DNA of 64,000 bases from Lachnospiraceae bacterium UBA3316. GTDB taxonomy: Bacteria; Bacillota; Clostridia; Lachnospirales; Lachnospiraceae. The stretch spans positions 1-64,000 of the forward strand of contig DESK01000041.1 in the NCBI GenBank assembly GCA_002361955.1, in the 5' to 3' direction. The notes under the pieces are model-generated. The model saw only the letters and a program-made list of their open reading frames with translations. It had not been told where the DNA came from and did no database searches. Shown one piece after another: positions 34,389-42,835 of the stretch. A program made the position numbers and the translations under genes. Position 1 is the stretch's first letter. Every line of letters begins with the position of its first letter.

Positions 34389-34964
34389 TTACTTTACAAA
34401 TCCGAAATGGGAAAAGGGAGAGATCACAAACCAGACTTTACCTTCAATATCTGCCAGGTTCACATTTCCCACATCCGCAAATCGGCTGTCCTCGCTGTTG
34501 TTCCGGTTATCCCCCAGGACGAAGTATTCGGAGGTTCCGAGGGTGATTTTTTCCTCCGCCAACCCCGCGTCCGTCATGGCCGGATAGTCGTTCTTTTCAA
34601 GATACAGCTCATCATTAATGTAAATCATTCCGTTTTTAATCTGGACTGTTTCGCCGGGAAGGGCAATCACACGCTTGATGTAGGAATGTGTGCTGTCGCT
34701 GCCGTTTGGCTTAAACGCCACCACATCTCCCCGCGAGGGCCCTTTCAGCTTATAGGAAAGTCCATTCAGGAGTACCGTGTCTCCACCCGATAGAGTTACG
34801 TCCATAGATTGTCCGATGTTCGTCCGCGTCTGCCCAAAAAAGAATACAAGGACATATGCGATCAGGATAACAACTATGATCTGGAACGCCCAGCCGAGAA
34901 TGGCTTTTAGCATGTGCCGTTCTCTTTTCTGGCGGTGTTCCCGCCTTATCCGTGCTCTGCTCAT
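34389..34964 (-). CDS. lepB: Signal peptidase I (second of two)
   Basis: 191-aa type I signal peptidase with a basic cytosolic N-terminus (MSRARIRREHRQKRERH) and one anchor (about 20-42). Ser in GQSMDVTL near 52, Lys in YIKRVIALPGETVQ near 94, and GDNRNNSEDSRFADVG. Clearly paralogous to the copy at 32861. An SD (GAGG) lies 7 nt before the chosen ATG; an internal ATG at codon 18 is less likely. Confidence 0.95.
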   Translation of the reverse strand: MSRARIRREHRQKRERHMLKAILGWAFQIIVVILIAYVLVFFFGQTRTNIGQSMDVTLSGGDTVLLNGLSYKLKGPSRGDVVAFKPNGSDSTHSYIKRVIALPGETVQIKNGMIYINDELYLEKNDYPAMTDAGLAEEKITLGTSEYFVLGDNRNNSEDSRFADVGNVNLADIEGKVWFVISPFSHFGFVK

Positions 34965-35022
34965 ATTGTCGCCTCACTCTCTTCCACTGTTGGAAAACTT
35001 TTGACTCCCCCTATCCCCTCAA

Positions 35023-35062
35023 TCAAAACAGGGACAAATACCTTTTGCAGTAATTGTCCCTG
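35023..35062 (-). terminator. rplS terminator
   Basis: CAGGGACAA (35029-35037) pairs with TTGTCCCTG (35054-35062), followed on the minus strand by TTTTGATT. Confidence 0.75.
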
Positions 35063-35073
35063 GTTTGCTTATA

Positions 35074-35421
35074 TTATTTTACTAATTCTTTAACCTTGGC
35101 GCTCTTACCAACACGACCTCTCAGGTAGTTCAGTTTTGCACGTCTTACTTTACCCCTTCTGACAACCTCAACCTTCTCAACATTCGGGGAATGGATTGGC
35201 CAGGTCTTTTCAACGCCGATGCCGTTGGAATTCTTTCTTACAGTGAAGGTAGCTCTTACGCCGCCGCCCTGTTTCTTCAAAACGGTTCCTTCAAAAACCT
35301 GAATACGCTCACGGTTACCCTCTTTGATTTTTGCGTATACCTTTACGGTATCTCCTACCCGAAACTCAGGTACAACTGCCTTAAGCTGGGCATCTTCGAT
35401 GTTTTTAATAATATCGTTCAT
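35074..35421 (-). CDS. rplS: 50S ribosomal protein L19
   Basis: Ribosomal protein at the 30S-50S interface. The start is the ATG of MNDIIKNIEDAQ, 6 nt after AGGAGG, giving 115 aa, the normal L19 size; the open frame extends 52 codons further upstream but through promoter sequence. Conserved FRVGDTVKVY, FEGTVLKKQGGG and RRAKLNYLRGR segments are present. It has its own promoter and leader despite following the trmD region. Confidence 0.97.
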   Translation of the reverse strand: MNDIIKNIEDAQLKAVVPEFRVGDTVKVYAKIKEGNRERIQVFEGTVLKKQGGGVRATFTVRKNSNGIGVEKTWPIHSPNVEKVEVVRRGKVRRAKLNYLRGRVGKSAKVKELVK

Positions 35422-35500
35422 TGTGTGCCTCCTCATATTCTCGGATGTTCTTAATACAATGTTTGTAACAGAGGACCATCTCTTTCTCACAACGCTGATA

Positions 35501-35529
35501 ATTTTATCATGCCTTACCGCAAAATGCAA
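35501..35529 (-). promoter_or_regulatory. rplS promoter and leader
   Basis: Minus-strand TTGCAT (35524-35529), 17-bp spacer ending TGA, TAAAAT (35501-35506). The roughly 75-nt leader could hold an L19 autoregulatory element, but I cannot confirm the fold. Confidence 0.55.
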
Positions 35530-35540
35530 GTATTTTCTTC

Positions 35541-36974
35541 CTAGCGATTGGCAAGAATATGAAAATATTCGCACCACATGGTTCCGCTCCCCAGGGTAGA
35601 GGCGGATATCCAGTCGCCATAGATCGTTGTGGGACGCTTTCCGTAGACTGCGGAGTCCAGCACAAGGAAGCTGTCATCGGAGCTTCTGTATCCCACCAGG
35701 GCAATGTAATGTCCGGGAACAAGAGCGATAGCCACTCTTCCATTTTTCAGGTGGTTTCTTACGCTGCTCAAGGAGTATGTTTTCCCGATATGTTTAAAAT
35801 GATACGTTTTTCCATATTTTCGGGCAAAATCCGCGTATAAGGTATCTGCCGTGCCCTGATTGTAGAAATAATGTCCCCTCGCTACGGAAAAGGACGCGAT
35901 CTTCTGGGGATTGATAAACTCGCCATTTAAGGCATATATGGCGTTCGTCAGGGCCATGACGCCACAGCCGGAAGTGGAAATGGTTCGCCGACTGGGCCCG
36001 TTATAATAGGTGGAGCCGCCCCATTTGGGATCGTACTGGGAGAAAACAACGCAGCTATCCAGAGACGGCGTCTCAGCGACCTTCGTGATCCGCCAGTGCT
36101 GGGAGCTGGTTTTACGGAAAGCACCCAAGGATACTTTACCCGCCCCATAGCGGAGGGCCCTGCCTGTAGCTTTTGAACGTATGTAAAAATAGCTGCCGTA
36201 CCTCGTAATCTTCCAGGTTTGGCTTTGGTCATCTGAGAGCGTCAGCCCTCCCGCGTCTGCCAGCTGTTGGCTTGCGCGGATCGGCGTGATTTGATAATGG
36301 TTGCCGCTGATATGGTGGAGACGGAACCTTTGCTTTTCTGTTTTCCTGTTGGAGGCCATCGTAAAGGTCCTCTTTTTTGGAGCGCAGGAAACGGCTTTCG
36401 ACAGGGCGTTCCGGGGCGACAGGACGTATATGCCGTCTGCCAGAAGCTGGGTGGAGGTATCCATGGACAGCCTTACGGACTGGTCATAGGTGGTGTTCTT
36501 GATCCATCCCATGTAATAGCTGTTTCCGGTCATAAAGAGTACCTGCATCCAGCTTCCCTTTTCACCGACAGTGATTCCCCCGGAAAATTGGGGGACGGTA
36601 ATGTACGATTCACGGACGGTAGGGCGTTTATACAGCAGGATATCTGCGTTGGCGTAGGAAATCTCATGTCGGTAAGAGGGATCGTATACCAGATTCTCCA
36701 GGGCGATCCATCCCGTTTCTTTTCCTCTGTTATAAGAGATCTGCGCCGCTTTATCCCGGATGGCAATCACCTTGCACTCCTCGTAGGCCACCACATCCTT
36801 TTTGGTCATCAGTCCCTGATCCTCAAATACCCTGTAATCCTTTGTTTTCCATCCATAGGTATGCAGAGGCTTTGACTGGGAGACGGCCGGATAGGCGGCC
36901 AGGCCAGTCATAGAAAAACATAATGTCAACATCAAAAACGCTGCTGCTATCAGCAGATTGTACCTTTTTTTCAC
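35541..36974 (-). CDS. Exported C39-like cysteine peptidase with SH3-like and ricin-type domains
   Basis: Signal peptide (residues 1-27, ending LAAYPA) predicts secretion. Residues about 30-165 look like SH3-type wall-binding repeats. Residues about 175-300 hold three Q-x-F/W motifs (QRFRLHH, QTWKIT, QHWRIT) of a ricin-type carbohydrate-binding beta-trefoil. The C-terminal domain (about 310-477) is peptidase_C39_2-like with nucleophile Cys in STSGCGVMALTNA, His in VPGHYIALVG and Asp in VLDSAVYG. The start overlaps the trmD stop by 4 bp (ATGA), so it is translationally coupled to a tRNA methyltransferase. Substrate unknown; peptide or wall cleavage is likely. Confidence 0.85.
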   Translation of the reverse strand: MKKRYNLLIAAAFLMLTLCFSMTGLAAYPAVSQSKPLHTYGWKTKDYRVFEDQGLMTKKDVVAYEECKVIAIRDKAAQISYNRGKETGWIALENLVYDPSYRHEISYANADILLYKRPTVRESYITVPQFSGGITVGEKGSWMQVLFMTGNSYYMGWIKNTTYDQSVRLSMDTSTQLLADGIYVLSPRNALSKAVSCAPKKRTFTMASNRKTEKQRFRLHHISGNHYQITPIRASQQLADAGGLTLSDDQSQTWKITRYGSYFYIRSKATGRALRYGAGKVSLGAFRKTSSQHWRITKVAETPSLDSCVVFSQYDPKWGGSTYYNGPSRRTISTSGCGVMALTNAIYALNGEFINPQKIASFSVARGHYFYNQGTADTLYADFARKYGKTYHFKHIGKTYSLSSVRNHLKNGRVAIALVPGHYIALVGYRSSDDSFLVLDSAVYGKRPTTIYGDWISASTLGSGTMWCEYFHILANR

Positions 36975-37699
36975 TCGCTCACTCCCTCAATCAATTTTTT
37001 CTCCTGTTCACTCAGCACGGCATGCTCTAAAAGATCCGGCCGCCTCTGGGCAGTTCGGAGGACAGATTGCTCCCTCCTCCATTTTTCGACATTCGCATGA
37101 TGGCCCGATAGCAAAACGGGGGGAACGCTTTTGCCCCTCCACACTTCCGGGCGGCTGTACTGGGGATATTCGAGAAGGTTGTCCTGGAAGGATTCAAACT
37201 GAGCCGATTCCTCGTTGCTCAAAACTCCAGGCACCATCCGCGAGATCGCGTCAATCATTACCATGGCAGGCAGCTCGCCCCCAGTTAGTACATAATCCCC
37301 GATGGAAACATAGTCTGTGACGATCTCCTCCAGCACTCTCTCATCGATCCCCTCATAATGGCCGCAAAGGAATACAAGATCCTGTTCACCGGCCAGTTCC
37401 TCGGCCATCTTCTGGTCGAAGACCTTTCCCTGGGGCGTAAGATATACCACTCTCGGGCGGCGGCCGATTTTTTCACTCACGGCCTGGAAGGCCCCGAAAA
37501 CGGGTTCTGCCTGCATGACCATGCCTGCGCCTCCGCCGTAGGGATAATCATCTACCTTGCTGTGCTTATTGTTTGCGTAATCCCGGATATTCACAGCCTC
37601 CAGAGAGATCGTCTCTTTCTCCAGGGCCCGCCCTATGATACTGGTGCCGAGTCCCTGCATGATCATATCCGGGAATAAAGTCAATACATGAAAATTCAT
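36971..37699 (-). CDS. trmD: tRNA (guanine-N1)-methyltransferase TrmD
   Basis: Methylates G37 of tRNAs to prevent frameshifting. SPOUT fold with the trefoil-knot motifs PYGGGAGMVMQ near 53, FLCGHYEGIDERV near 110 and SIGDYVLTGGELPAM near 132. 242 aa. Second after rimM (13-bp gap), as in other bacteria. Confidence 0.97.
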   Translation of the reverse strand: MNFHVLTLFPDMIMQGLGTSIIGRALEKETISLEAVNIRDYANNKHSKVDDYPYGGGAGMVMQAEPVFGAFQAVSEKIGRRPRVVYLTPQGKVFDQKMAEELAGEQDLVFLCGHYEGIDERVLEEIVTDYVSIGDYVLTGGELPAMVMIDAISRMVPGVLSNEESAQFESFQDNLLEYPQYSRPEVWRGKSVPPVLLSGHHANVEKWRREQSVLRTAQRRPDLLEHAVLSEQEKKLIEGVSE

Positions 37700-37712
37700 A
37701 GTTTTCTGTTCT

Positions 37713-38219
37713 CTAGAGAAGTCCCTCTAAAAGATGAACCTTCATCCGCCGCTCCTCGATATCTACAGAAAGGATACAGTCCCGGATGGCAGGTATCAGA
37801 ACCTCCCGATCATCCTCCATTTTTACTACATATACATCATTTGCGCCTGTTTGCAATACATCGGAGAGCGTGCCGAGAAGCTGCTCTTCATCCGTATATA
37901 CCTCCAGTCCCAGCAGATCCGCAATAAAGTATTCGTTTTCCTTCAGCTTTACGGCGTGGGCCCTGTCCACCAACAGGCTCTTTTTTTTGTATTTCTCGAT
38001 CTCATTGATAGAGTCATACCCTTTAAATTTTAAAATGGCAAATTGCTTAAAAAATTTTACCTGCTCAATTTCCATCTCCAGATATTCTTTTCCCGTGTCA
38101 AGAAATACTTTTTTGAGCTTTTTGAATCGCGCGGGGTCATCCGTTGTGGGGAAGACCTTCACTTCTCCCCGGATGCCGTGAGTTCCGGTAATCACCCCTA
38201 CCTGCAGATATTCTTCCAT
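37713..38219 (-). CDS. rimM: 16S rRNA processing protein RimM
   Basis: 30S maturation factor. GVITGTHGIRGEVKVFPTTD near residue 8 opens the RimM N-terminal domain; the C-terminal PRC-barrel includes YFIADLLGLEVYTDEE and VLIPAIRDCILSVD. 168 aa. Lies 15 bp after the NlpC/P60 gene and before trmD. Confidence 0.96.
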   Translation of the reverse strand: MEEYLQVGVITGTHGIRGEVKVFPTTDDPARFKKLKKVFLDTGKEYLEMEIEQVKFFKQFAILKFKGYDSINEIEKYKKKSLLVDRAHAVKLKENEYFIADLLGLEVYTDEEQLLGTLSDVLQTGANDVYVVKMEDDREVLIPAIRDCILSVDIEERRMKVHLLEGLL

Positions 38220-38234
38220 ATTGATAACTCCTGT

Positions 38235-39065
38235 TTAAAATCCATTGATCCGCATGGCTCTTACGATCTTCCGGTTTCCGTATTGTACACGTTTCAGGCA
38301 GATCCCGCCGTTGGGGTACGTCATCCCATAATGTCCGGACGAATTGATGATAAATCCGTTCCCGATATAAATGGCCACATGGTCAATGGGACCGCTCGTA
38401 TCGTCCTTGAGGTAAAACAGCAGGTCGCCCGGTTTCAGCATGCTCAGCTGGGTCTTTGTCAGGTTCCTGTTGGACCGCTGATAAAAAACCTCCCGGCATA
38501 CTGCCTGCAGATTGTCCGTATGTGCCCAGGAGACGAGATTTCGTCCGGCAAGCCTGTAGACGGTGTTGACAAACTGGGCGCAGTCGATGCCCGTTGACAG
38601 GGAGGATCCCGGCATCACAAAAGGAGTTCCCAGATACTGGAAGCCGGTCTTGATCGCCCGGTCAATGATGCCATTGGAGGAAAAGCTCTTGTTATATACA
38701 TAGGAAAGCTTTACCTGAGTGGCCTGTACATAACCGGTGATCCGCTGGCGGCCCTTGCCGATATATACAAAAACGGGAATCCAGGCTGTCGTCTGGCCTC
38801 TTTTCAGTTTGCTTCTGTCCACGGTAAATACTCCGCCCCGATTTACGGCATAAGAGTAATAACGGGATTTCACGGATTTCTTTTTGCGTACCTTCAACCA
38901 GACGTTGTTGGGGTTATACGCCAGAATCGTGTAATTTTTCCCAAGCTTTAAATATTTGTCTACATTGACTTTCTTGAGCTTTGCCGCGCTGGCAGTTGTG
39001 GGAACCATCAGAATCATACATAGGACAAGCAGGGTTAAAATTGTTAGTTTTTTTCTCTTTCGCAT
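38235..39065 (-). CDS. Exported NlpC/P60 cell-wall hydrolase
   Basis: Signal peptide with basic start MRKRKKL and cleavage after TASA (about residue 28). The middle (about 30-130) looks like an SH3-like wall-binding region. The C-terminal NlpC/P60 domain has Cys in STGIDCAQFVNTVY near 164, His in GPIDHVAIYIGNG near 230 and a third polar His in SSGHYGM. Predicted D,L-endopeptidase on peptidoglycan stem peptides. 276 aa. It lies between khpA and rimM, where no such gene is normally found, right after a terminator and next to a possible own -10 box. Confidence 0.88.
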   Translation of the reverse strand: MRKRKKLTILTLLVLCMILMVPTTASAAKLKKVNVDKYLKLGKNYTILAYNPNNVWLKVRKKKSVKSRYYSYAVNRGGVFTVDRSKLKRGQTTAWIPVFVYIGKGRQRITGYVQATQVKLSYVYNKSFSSNGIIDRAIKTGFQYLGTPFVMPGSSLSTGIDCAQFVNTVYRLAGRNLVSWAHTDNLQAVCREVFYQRSNRNLTKTQLSMLKPGDLLFYLKDDTSGPIDHVAIYIGNGFIINSSGHYGMTYPNGGICLKRVQYGNRKIVRAMRINGF

Positions 39066-39089
39066 TTTTATTGTACACCTCCTTGTGCT

Positions 39090-39127
39090 ATTATAACAAA
39101 AAAAATCCCGCTTTGCACGAGATTTTT
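39090..39127 (-). terminator. Terminator after rpsP-khpA, abutting a TATAAT box for the NlpC gene
   Basis: Minus-strand ATCTCG and CGGGAT form a short stem with T8 after it (stem 39105-39123). TATAAT follows at once (39090-39095) with only a poor -35 (GTGCAA), so the NlpC/P60 gene may have its own promoter. Confidence 0.55.
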
Positions 39128-39142
39128 TTGCAATTCTTAAAA

Positions 39143-39382
39143 TTATTGTAAGATATCTACAACAATTTTTTTATCTTCCCTGGAAGCGGCGGCTTTCACC
39201 ACAGAACGGATGGCTTTTGCGATCCTTCCCTGCTTTCCGATAACCTTTCCCATATCAGAGGAGGCTACCCGAAGCTCGATCACAATTGCCTTTCCTGTGT
39301 CTTTTTCTGTCACCGATACTTCATCCGGATTGTCTACGAGAGCTTTTGCAATTACTTCTACTAACTCTTTCATCATGCTCAC
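39143..39382 (-). CDS. khpA: KH-domain RNA-binding protein KhpA
   Basis: 79-aa single KH domain with the GxxG loop in VIGKQGRIAKAIRS near residue 44. In other Firmicutes it pairs with KhpB (Jag) as a post-transcriptional regulator. Immediately after rpsP (8-bp gap), as usual. Confidence 0.95.
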   Translation of the reverse strand: MSMMKELVEVIAKALVDNPDEVSVTEKDTGKAIVIELRVASSDMGKVIGKQGRIAKAIRSVVKAAASREDKKIVVDILQ

Positions 39383-39390
39383 CCTCCGCC

Positions 39391-39636
39391 TTATTTTTCA
39401 ATACCGGCTAATTTGAAGAGCTTGCTGACTACCTCTGTAGGCTGTGCACCGTTTGCCAGCCACTTCTTTGCCAGCTCCTCGTTTACCTTGAATTCACTGG
39501 GATCTGTGTTCGGATTGTAAGTACCGATCTCCTCGATACACTTACCATCTCTCGGTGATCTGGAATCTGCTACAACGATTCTATAGAAAGGAGCCTTTTT
39601 CTGTCCCATTCTTCTTAATCTGATCTTTACTGCCAT
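39391..39636 (-). CDS. rpsP: 30S ribosomal protein S16
   Basis: 81-aa S16 with the family opening MAVKIRLRRMGQKKAPFYRI and the EIGTYNPNTDPSE motif. AAGGAGGTGAAAG SD. First ribosomal gene after ffh. Confidence 0.97.
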   Translation of the reverse strand: MAVKIRLRRMGQKKAPFYRIVVADSRSPRDGKCIEEIGTYNPNTDPSEFKVNEELAKKWLANGAQPTEVVSKLFKLAGIEK

Positions 39637-39671
39637 TTTCTTTCACCTCCTTGGCTGTATTTTCATATATG

Positions 39672-41018
39672 TCAAAAAGGAAGCTTGAACTTACCTCTTT
39701 TACCACTTTTACCTCCCATCATTCCTGGGATTTGTTTCATCATCTTTCTGGTCTGCTCAAACTGCTTAACCAGACGGTTGACCTCGCTGATGTCCACACC
39801 TGCGCCCTTGGCGATGCGCTTCTTCCTGGATGGATTCAAAATATCGGGGTTGGACCGTTCCTTTGGCGTCATGGATAAAATGATGGCTTCGATTCTGCCC
39901 ATCTTCTTCTCATCCACTGCGGATTCAATATCCGGCATCTTCGCGCTCATTCCCGGCATCATACTTAAGATACTGGAAATACCGCCCATCTTTTTGACCT
40001 GGTTCATGCTCTCCAGATAATCGTCAAAGCCAAACTGGGCTTTTTTGAGCTTCTGCTCCATATCCCTGGCTTTCTCTTCGTCGATGTTTGCCTGAGCTTT
40101 CTCAATCAGGCTCATCACATCGCCCATGCCAAGAATTCTGGATGCCATACGGTCGGGATAAAACTGCTCCAGGTCGGAAAGCTTTTCCCCCATGCCCACA
40201 TACAAAATGGGCTTCCCGCAGGTAGCTTTGATCGAGAGGGCCGCGCCGCCTCTGGTGTCGCCGTCCAGCTTTGTCAGGATCACGCCGTCGATACCGATCT
40301 TTTGGTTGAAGGTATCGGATACGTTTACCGCGTCCTGTCCGGTCATGGCGTCTACCACAAGGATCGTCTGTGTCACATCCACGGCTGTTTTGATATTCTG
40401 GAGCTCTTCCATCATATTCTCGTCAATATGAAGACGTCCGGCCGTGTCAAGGATCACTACGTTGAAGCCTTTGCTTTTGGCATGCTCTACCGCTCCTTTG
40501 GCAATATCCACAGGGCTCATTTTGTCTCCCATGGAAAATACTTCCACGCCCTGTTTTTCACCGTTAATCTGGAGCTGTTTGATAGCTGCCGGGCGGTATA
40601 CGTCGCAGGCTGCCAGCAGGGGTTTTCGCCCTTTGGCCTTGAGCTTTCCTGCAATCTTAGCTGTCGTCGTAGTTTTTCCGGCGCCCTGAAGTCCTACCAT
40701 CATAAGGACGGTAACCTCATTTCCCGGACGAAGGGCAATCTCTGTAGTCTCAGAACCCATCAGGCTGACAAGCTCTTCGTTTACGATTTTGATCACCATC
40801 TGTCCCGGATTCAATCCGTTCATGACGTCCTGGCCAATGGCCCGTTCCTGTACGGATTTGACAAACTGCTTTACGACTTTAAAGCTTACGTCTGCCTCCA
40901 GAAGAGCCAGTTTCACTTCCTTCAAAGCTGTCTTTACATCTGCTTCCGTCAAACGTCCCTTGCTCCGCAGGTTTTTAAACACATTTTGCAATTTATCAGA
41001 TAAGCTTTCAAATGCCAT
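39672..41018 (-). CDS. ffh: Signal recognition particle protein Ffh
   Basis: SRP54 GTPase that binds signal sequences on ribosomes and SRP RNA. NG domain with GLQGAGKTTTTAKIAG near 108, DTAGRLHID near 189 and TKLDGDTRGGAA near 246. The methionine-rich M domain runs from about 300, including MTPKERSNPDILNPSRKKRIAKGAG. 448 aa. Receptor gene ftsY is at 42836-43765. Confidence 0.97.
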   Translation of the reverse strand: MAFESLSDKLQNVFKNLRSKGRLTEADVKTALKEVKLALLEADVSFKVVKQFVKSVQERAIGQDVMNGLNPGQMVIKIVNEELVSLMGSETTEIALRPGNEVTVLMMVGLQGAGKTTTTAKIAGKLKAKGRKPLLAACDVYRPAAIKQLQINGEKQGVEVFSMGDKMSPVDIAKGAVEHAKSKGFNVVILDTAGRLHIDENMMEELQNIKTAVDVTQTILVVDAMTGQDAVNVSDTFNQKIGIDGVILTKLDGDTRGGAALSIKATCGKPILYVGMGEKLSDLEQFYPDRMASRILGMGDVMSLIEKAQANIDEEKARDMEQKLKKAQFGFDDYLESMNQVKKMGGISSILSMMPGMSAKMPDIESAVDEKKMGRIEAIILSMTPKERSNPDILNPSRKKRIAKGAGVDISEVNRLVKQFEQTRKMMKQIPGMMGGKSGKRGKFKLPF

Positions 41019-41021
41019 AGC

Positions 41022-41339
41022 TTACAACTCCTCTAATATCTCGTCTGAAATTCTTTTTACCTGCTCCGGGTCGTCTGCCGTTCTTCGGATTTTTTCGACC
41101 TTCTCCTTGATAATCAGAAACTTTTTCACCAGATGAAGCTTTGCCTCATAGTCCTCTAATATCTTGTTGCATCTTTTGATCAGGTCATGGACTCCCTGGC
41201 GGCTGATGTTTTTTTCCTCGGCTACCTCTGAATAAGAGAGATCACCGAAGACCACATCCTCATAGATACTTTTCTGATGCTCCGTAAGAAGCTCTCCGTA
41301 AAAATCGAACAGCAGCGTCTGCTCTACAAATTTCTCCAT
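41022..41339 (-). CDS. ylxM: YlxM family SRP-associated DNA-binding-like protein
   Basis: 105-aa helix-turn-helix protein, sigma-factor region-4-like (SYSEVAEEKNISRQGVHDLIKR), always found before ffh and reported to modulate SRP GTPase activity in streptococci. 3 bp separate it from ffh. Confidence 0.94.
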   Translation of the reverse strand: MEKFVEQTLLFDFYGELLTEHQKSIYEDVVFGDLSYSEVAEEKNISRQGVHDLIKRCNKILEDYEAKLHLVKKFLIIKEKVEKIRRTADDPEQVKRISDEILEEL

Positions 41340-41356
41340 CGCGACTCACCTTTGCT

Positions 41357-41401
41357 ATCATATACGAAAGAAAGAAAGTTGTCAAGTATTTTTTCTTGAC
41401 A
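41357..41401 (-). promoter_or_regulatory. ylxM-ffh promoter with palindrome over the -35 box
   Basis: Minus-strand TTGACA (41380-41385), 17-bp spacer, TATGAT (41357-41362). TGTCAAG-N8-CTTGACA (41380-41401) is a perfect palindrome including the -35. The same palindrome occurs at the yceD promoter. Confidence 0.6.
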
Positions 41402-41484
41402 CTCTGAACTTATTGTAAAGTAACCGTTTAGAGCGCCAAGAAAGTGATTCACAGGTGACAGTTCAAGGTATCTGAAATGTTACC

Positions 41485-42696
41485 TTATAGATTTGCCCTG
41501 CTCAGCCTGGGATTATATCCATTCTTCATCAGCGCATCTACGATACGGCGTTTATGCTCTGTACCGAAAGCCTCCAGCGTAATCTTCAGCTCCACAGCCG
41601 CATTTCTGTTTGTGCTGACAAACTGGTTGTGGTCCAGCTTGATGATGTTGCCCTGCTCATTGGCTACGATGGTCGCCACGCGTACCAGCTCACCGGGACG
41701 GTCGGGAAGAAGAATGGAGACGGTAAAGATCCTGTCGCGCTGGATAAGGCCTAGCTGCACCACAGAGGACATGGTGATCACGTCCATATTTCCGCCGCTT
41801 AAGACAGAAACGATCTTTTTGCCCCGCACATCCATGTGCTTGAGGGCTGCGATCGTCAGGAGTCCGGAATTTTCCACGATCATTTTATGATTTTCCACCA
41901 TGTCCAGGAAGGCCACGATCAGCTCGTCATCGTCCACGGTAATGATGCTGTCCAGATTTTCTTTCAGATAGGGGAAAATCTTTTCGCCGGGAGTTTTTAC
42001 GGCTGTGCCGTCCGCAATGGTGTTGACTGTTTCTAATGTGGTCACCTCTCCAGCCGCCAGGGATGCCTGCAGGCAGTTCGCGCCCTGGGGCTCAACGCCG
42101 ATCACCTTTATATTTGGGTTCAGAAGCTTTGCCAGGGCGGAGATTCCGGTGGCGAGTCCGCCGCCGCCCACCGGCACCAGTATGTAATCCACCAGGGGAA
42201 GCTCCTTTACGATTTCCATGGCGATGGTTCCCTGGCCGGTAGCTACTGCCAGGTCGTCGAAGGGATGGATAAAGGTATAGCCTTCCTTTTCAGCCAGTTC
42301 ATAGGCGTAAGCGCAGGCTTCATCATAGACATTTCCGTAGAGGATCACTTCCGCGCCGTAGCTTTTTGTCCTCTCCACTTTGATAAGGGGCGTTGTGGTG
42401 GGCATAACGATCACAGCCTTCACACCAAAGGCTTTCGCCGCGTAGGCCACGCCCTGGGCATGGTTTCCGGCGGAAGCCGTGATCAGGCCCTTCGCCCGCT
42501 CCTCATCAGAGAGAGTGCTGATTTTATAGTAAGCACCTCTGACCTTGTAGGCTCCTGTGAGCTGCATATTTTCCGGTTTCAGGTAAACTTTGTTTCCTGT
42601 CTGCTCGCTGAAGTACTTACTGTAGACCAGTTTTGTCTCCTGGGTCACATTTTTAACGATTTCCGATGCCTCTTCAAATTTTTCCAGTGTCAGCAT
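41485..42696 (-). CDS. ilvA: Threonine ammonia-lyase IlvA (with ACT domain)
   Basis: PLP enzyme converting threonine to 2-oxobutyrate, for isoleucine synthesis or threonine catabolism. I start at the ATG of MLTLEKFEE (403 aa), 9 nt after AGGAGG. PLP lysine is in TGAYKVRGAYYKI near residue 46, the phosphate loop is VPVGGGGLATG near 173, and the C-terminal ACT domain starts near 320 (TVSILLPDRPGEL). The single ACT domain is typical of the shorter 400-aa clostridial type. It interrupts the usual ftsY-ylxM order and has a dispersed palindromic repeat just upstream. Confidence 0.95.
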   Translation of the reverse strand: MLTLEKFEEASEIVKNVTQETKLVYSKYFSEQTGNKVYLKPENMQLTGAYKVRGAYYKISTLSDEERAKGLITASAGNHAQGVAYAAKAFGVKAVIVMPTTTPLIKVERTKSYGAEVILYGNVYDEACAYAYELAEKEGYTFIHPFDDLAVATGQGTIAMEIVKELPLVDYILVPVGGGGLATGISALAKLLNPNIKVIGVEPQGANCLQASLAAGEVTTLETVNTIADGTAVKTPGEKIFPYLKENLDSIITVDDDELIVAFLDMVENHKMIVENSGLLTIAALKHMDVRGKKIVSVLSGGNMDVITMSSVVQLGLIQRDRIFTVSILLPDRPGELVRVATIVANEQGNIIKLDHNQFVSTNRNAAVELKITLEAFGTEHKRRIVDALMKNGYNPRLSRANL

Positions 42697-42738
42697 TTTT
42701 CCATTCCTCCTCATTGCCGGGGCAGGGCTTTCCCATTA

Positions 42739-42821
42739 TTACTGTTCACTTCGCTCACAGTAATATTCGCAAATCCATCTAAAATTCGCTTTTGCGAATG
42801 GGATTCAGGTGTGAACAGTAA
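42739..42821. repeat. Palindromic dispersed repeat, copy 1 (83 bp)
   Basis: Perfect 11-bp terminal inverted repeats TTACTGTTCAC (42739-42749) and GTGAACAGTAA (42811-42821), with internal hairpins including ATTCGC-TTT-TGCGAAT. About 66 bp align with copy 2 (50366-50496, inverted) with few mismatches. No coding capacity; MITE- or REP-like. Confidence 0.75.
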
Positions 42822-42835
42822 CTTCCCCTTCTGTT

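Noticed and set aside
33436..34389. Recent tandem duplication of lepB around rbgA
   Set aside because: The two signal peptidases differ widely outside the catalytic motifs, so they are old paralogues and this is common in Firmicutes.
41455..41465. GTGACAGTTCA occurs both here and at 29362-29372 in intergenic DNA
   Set aside because: Only the 11-mer plus a loose CTGAA match is shared; too short to claim a repeat family.
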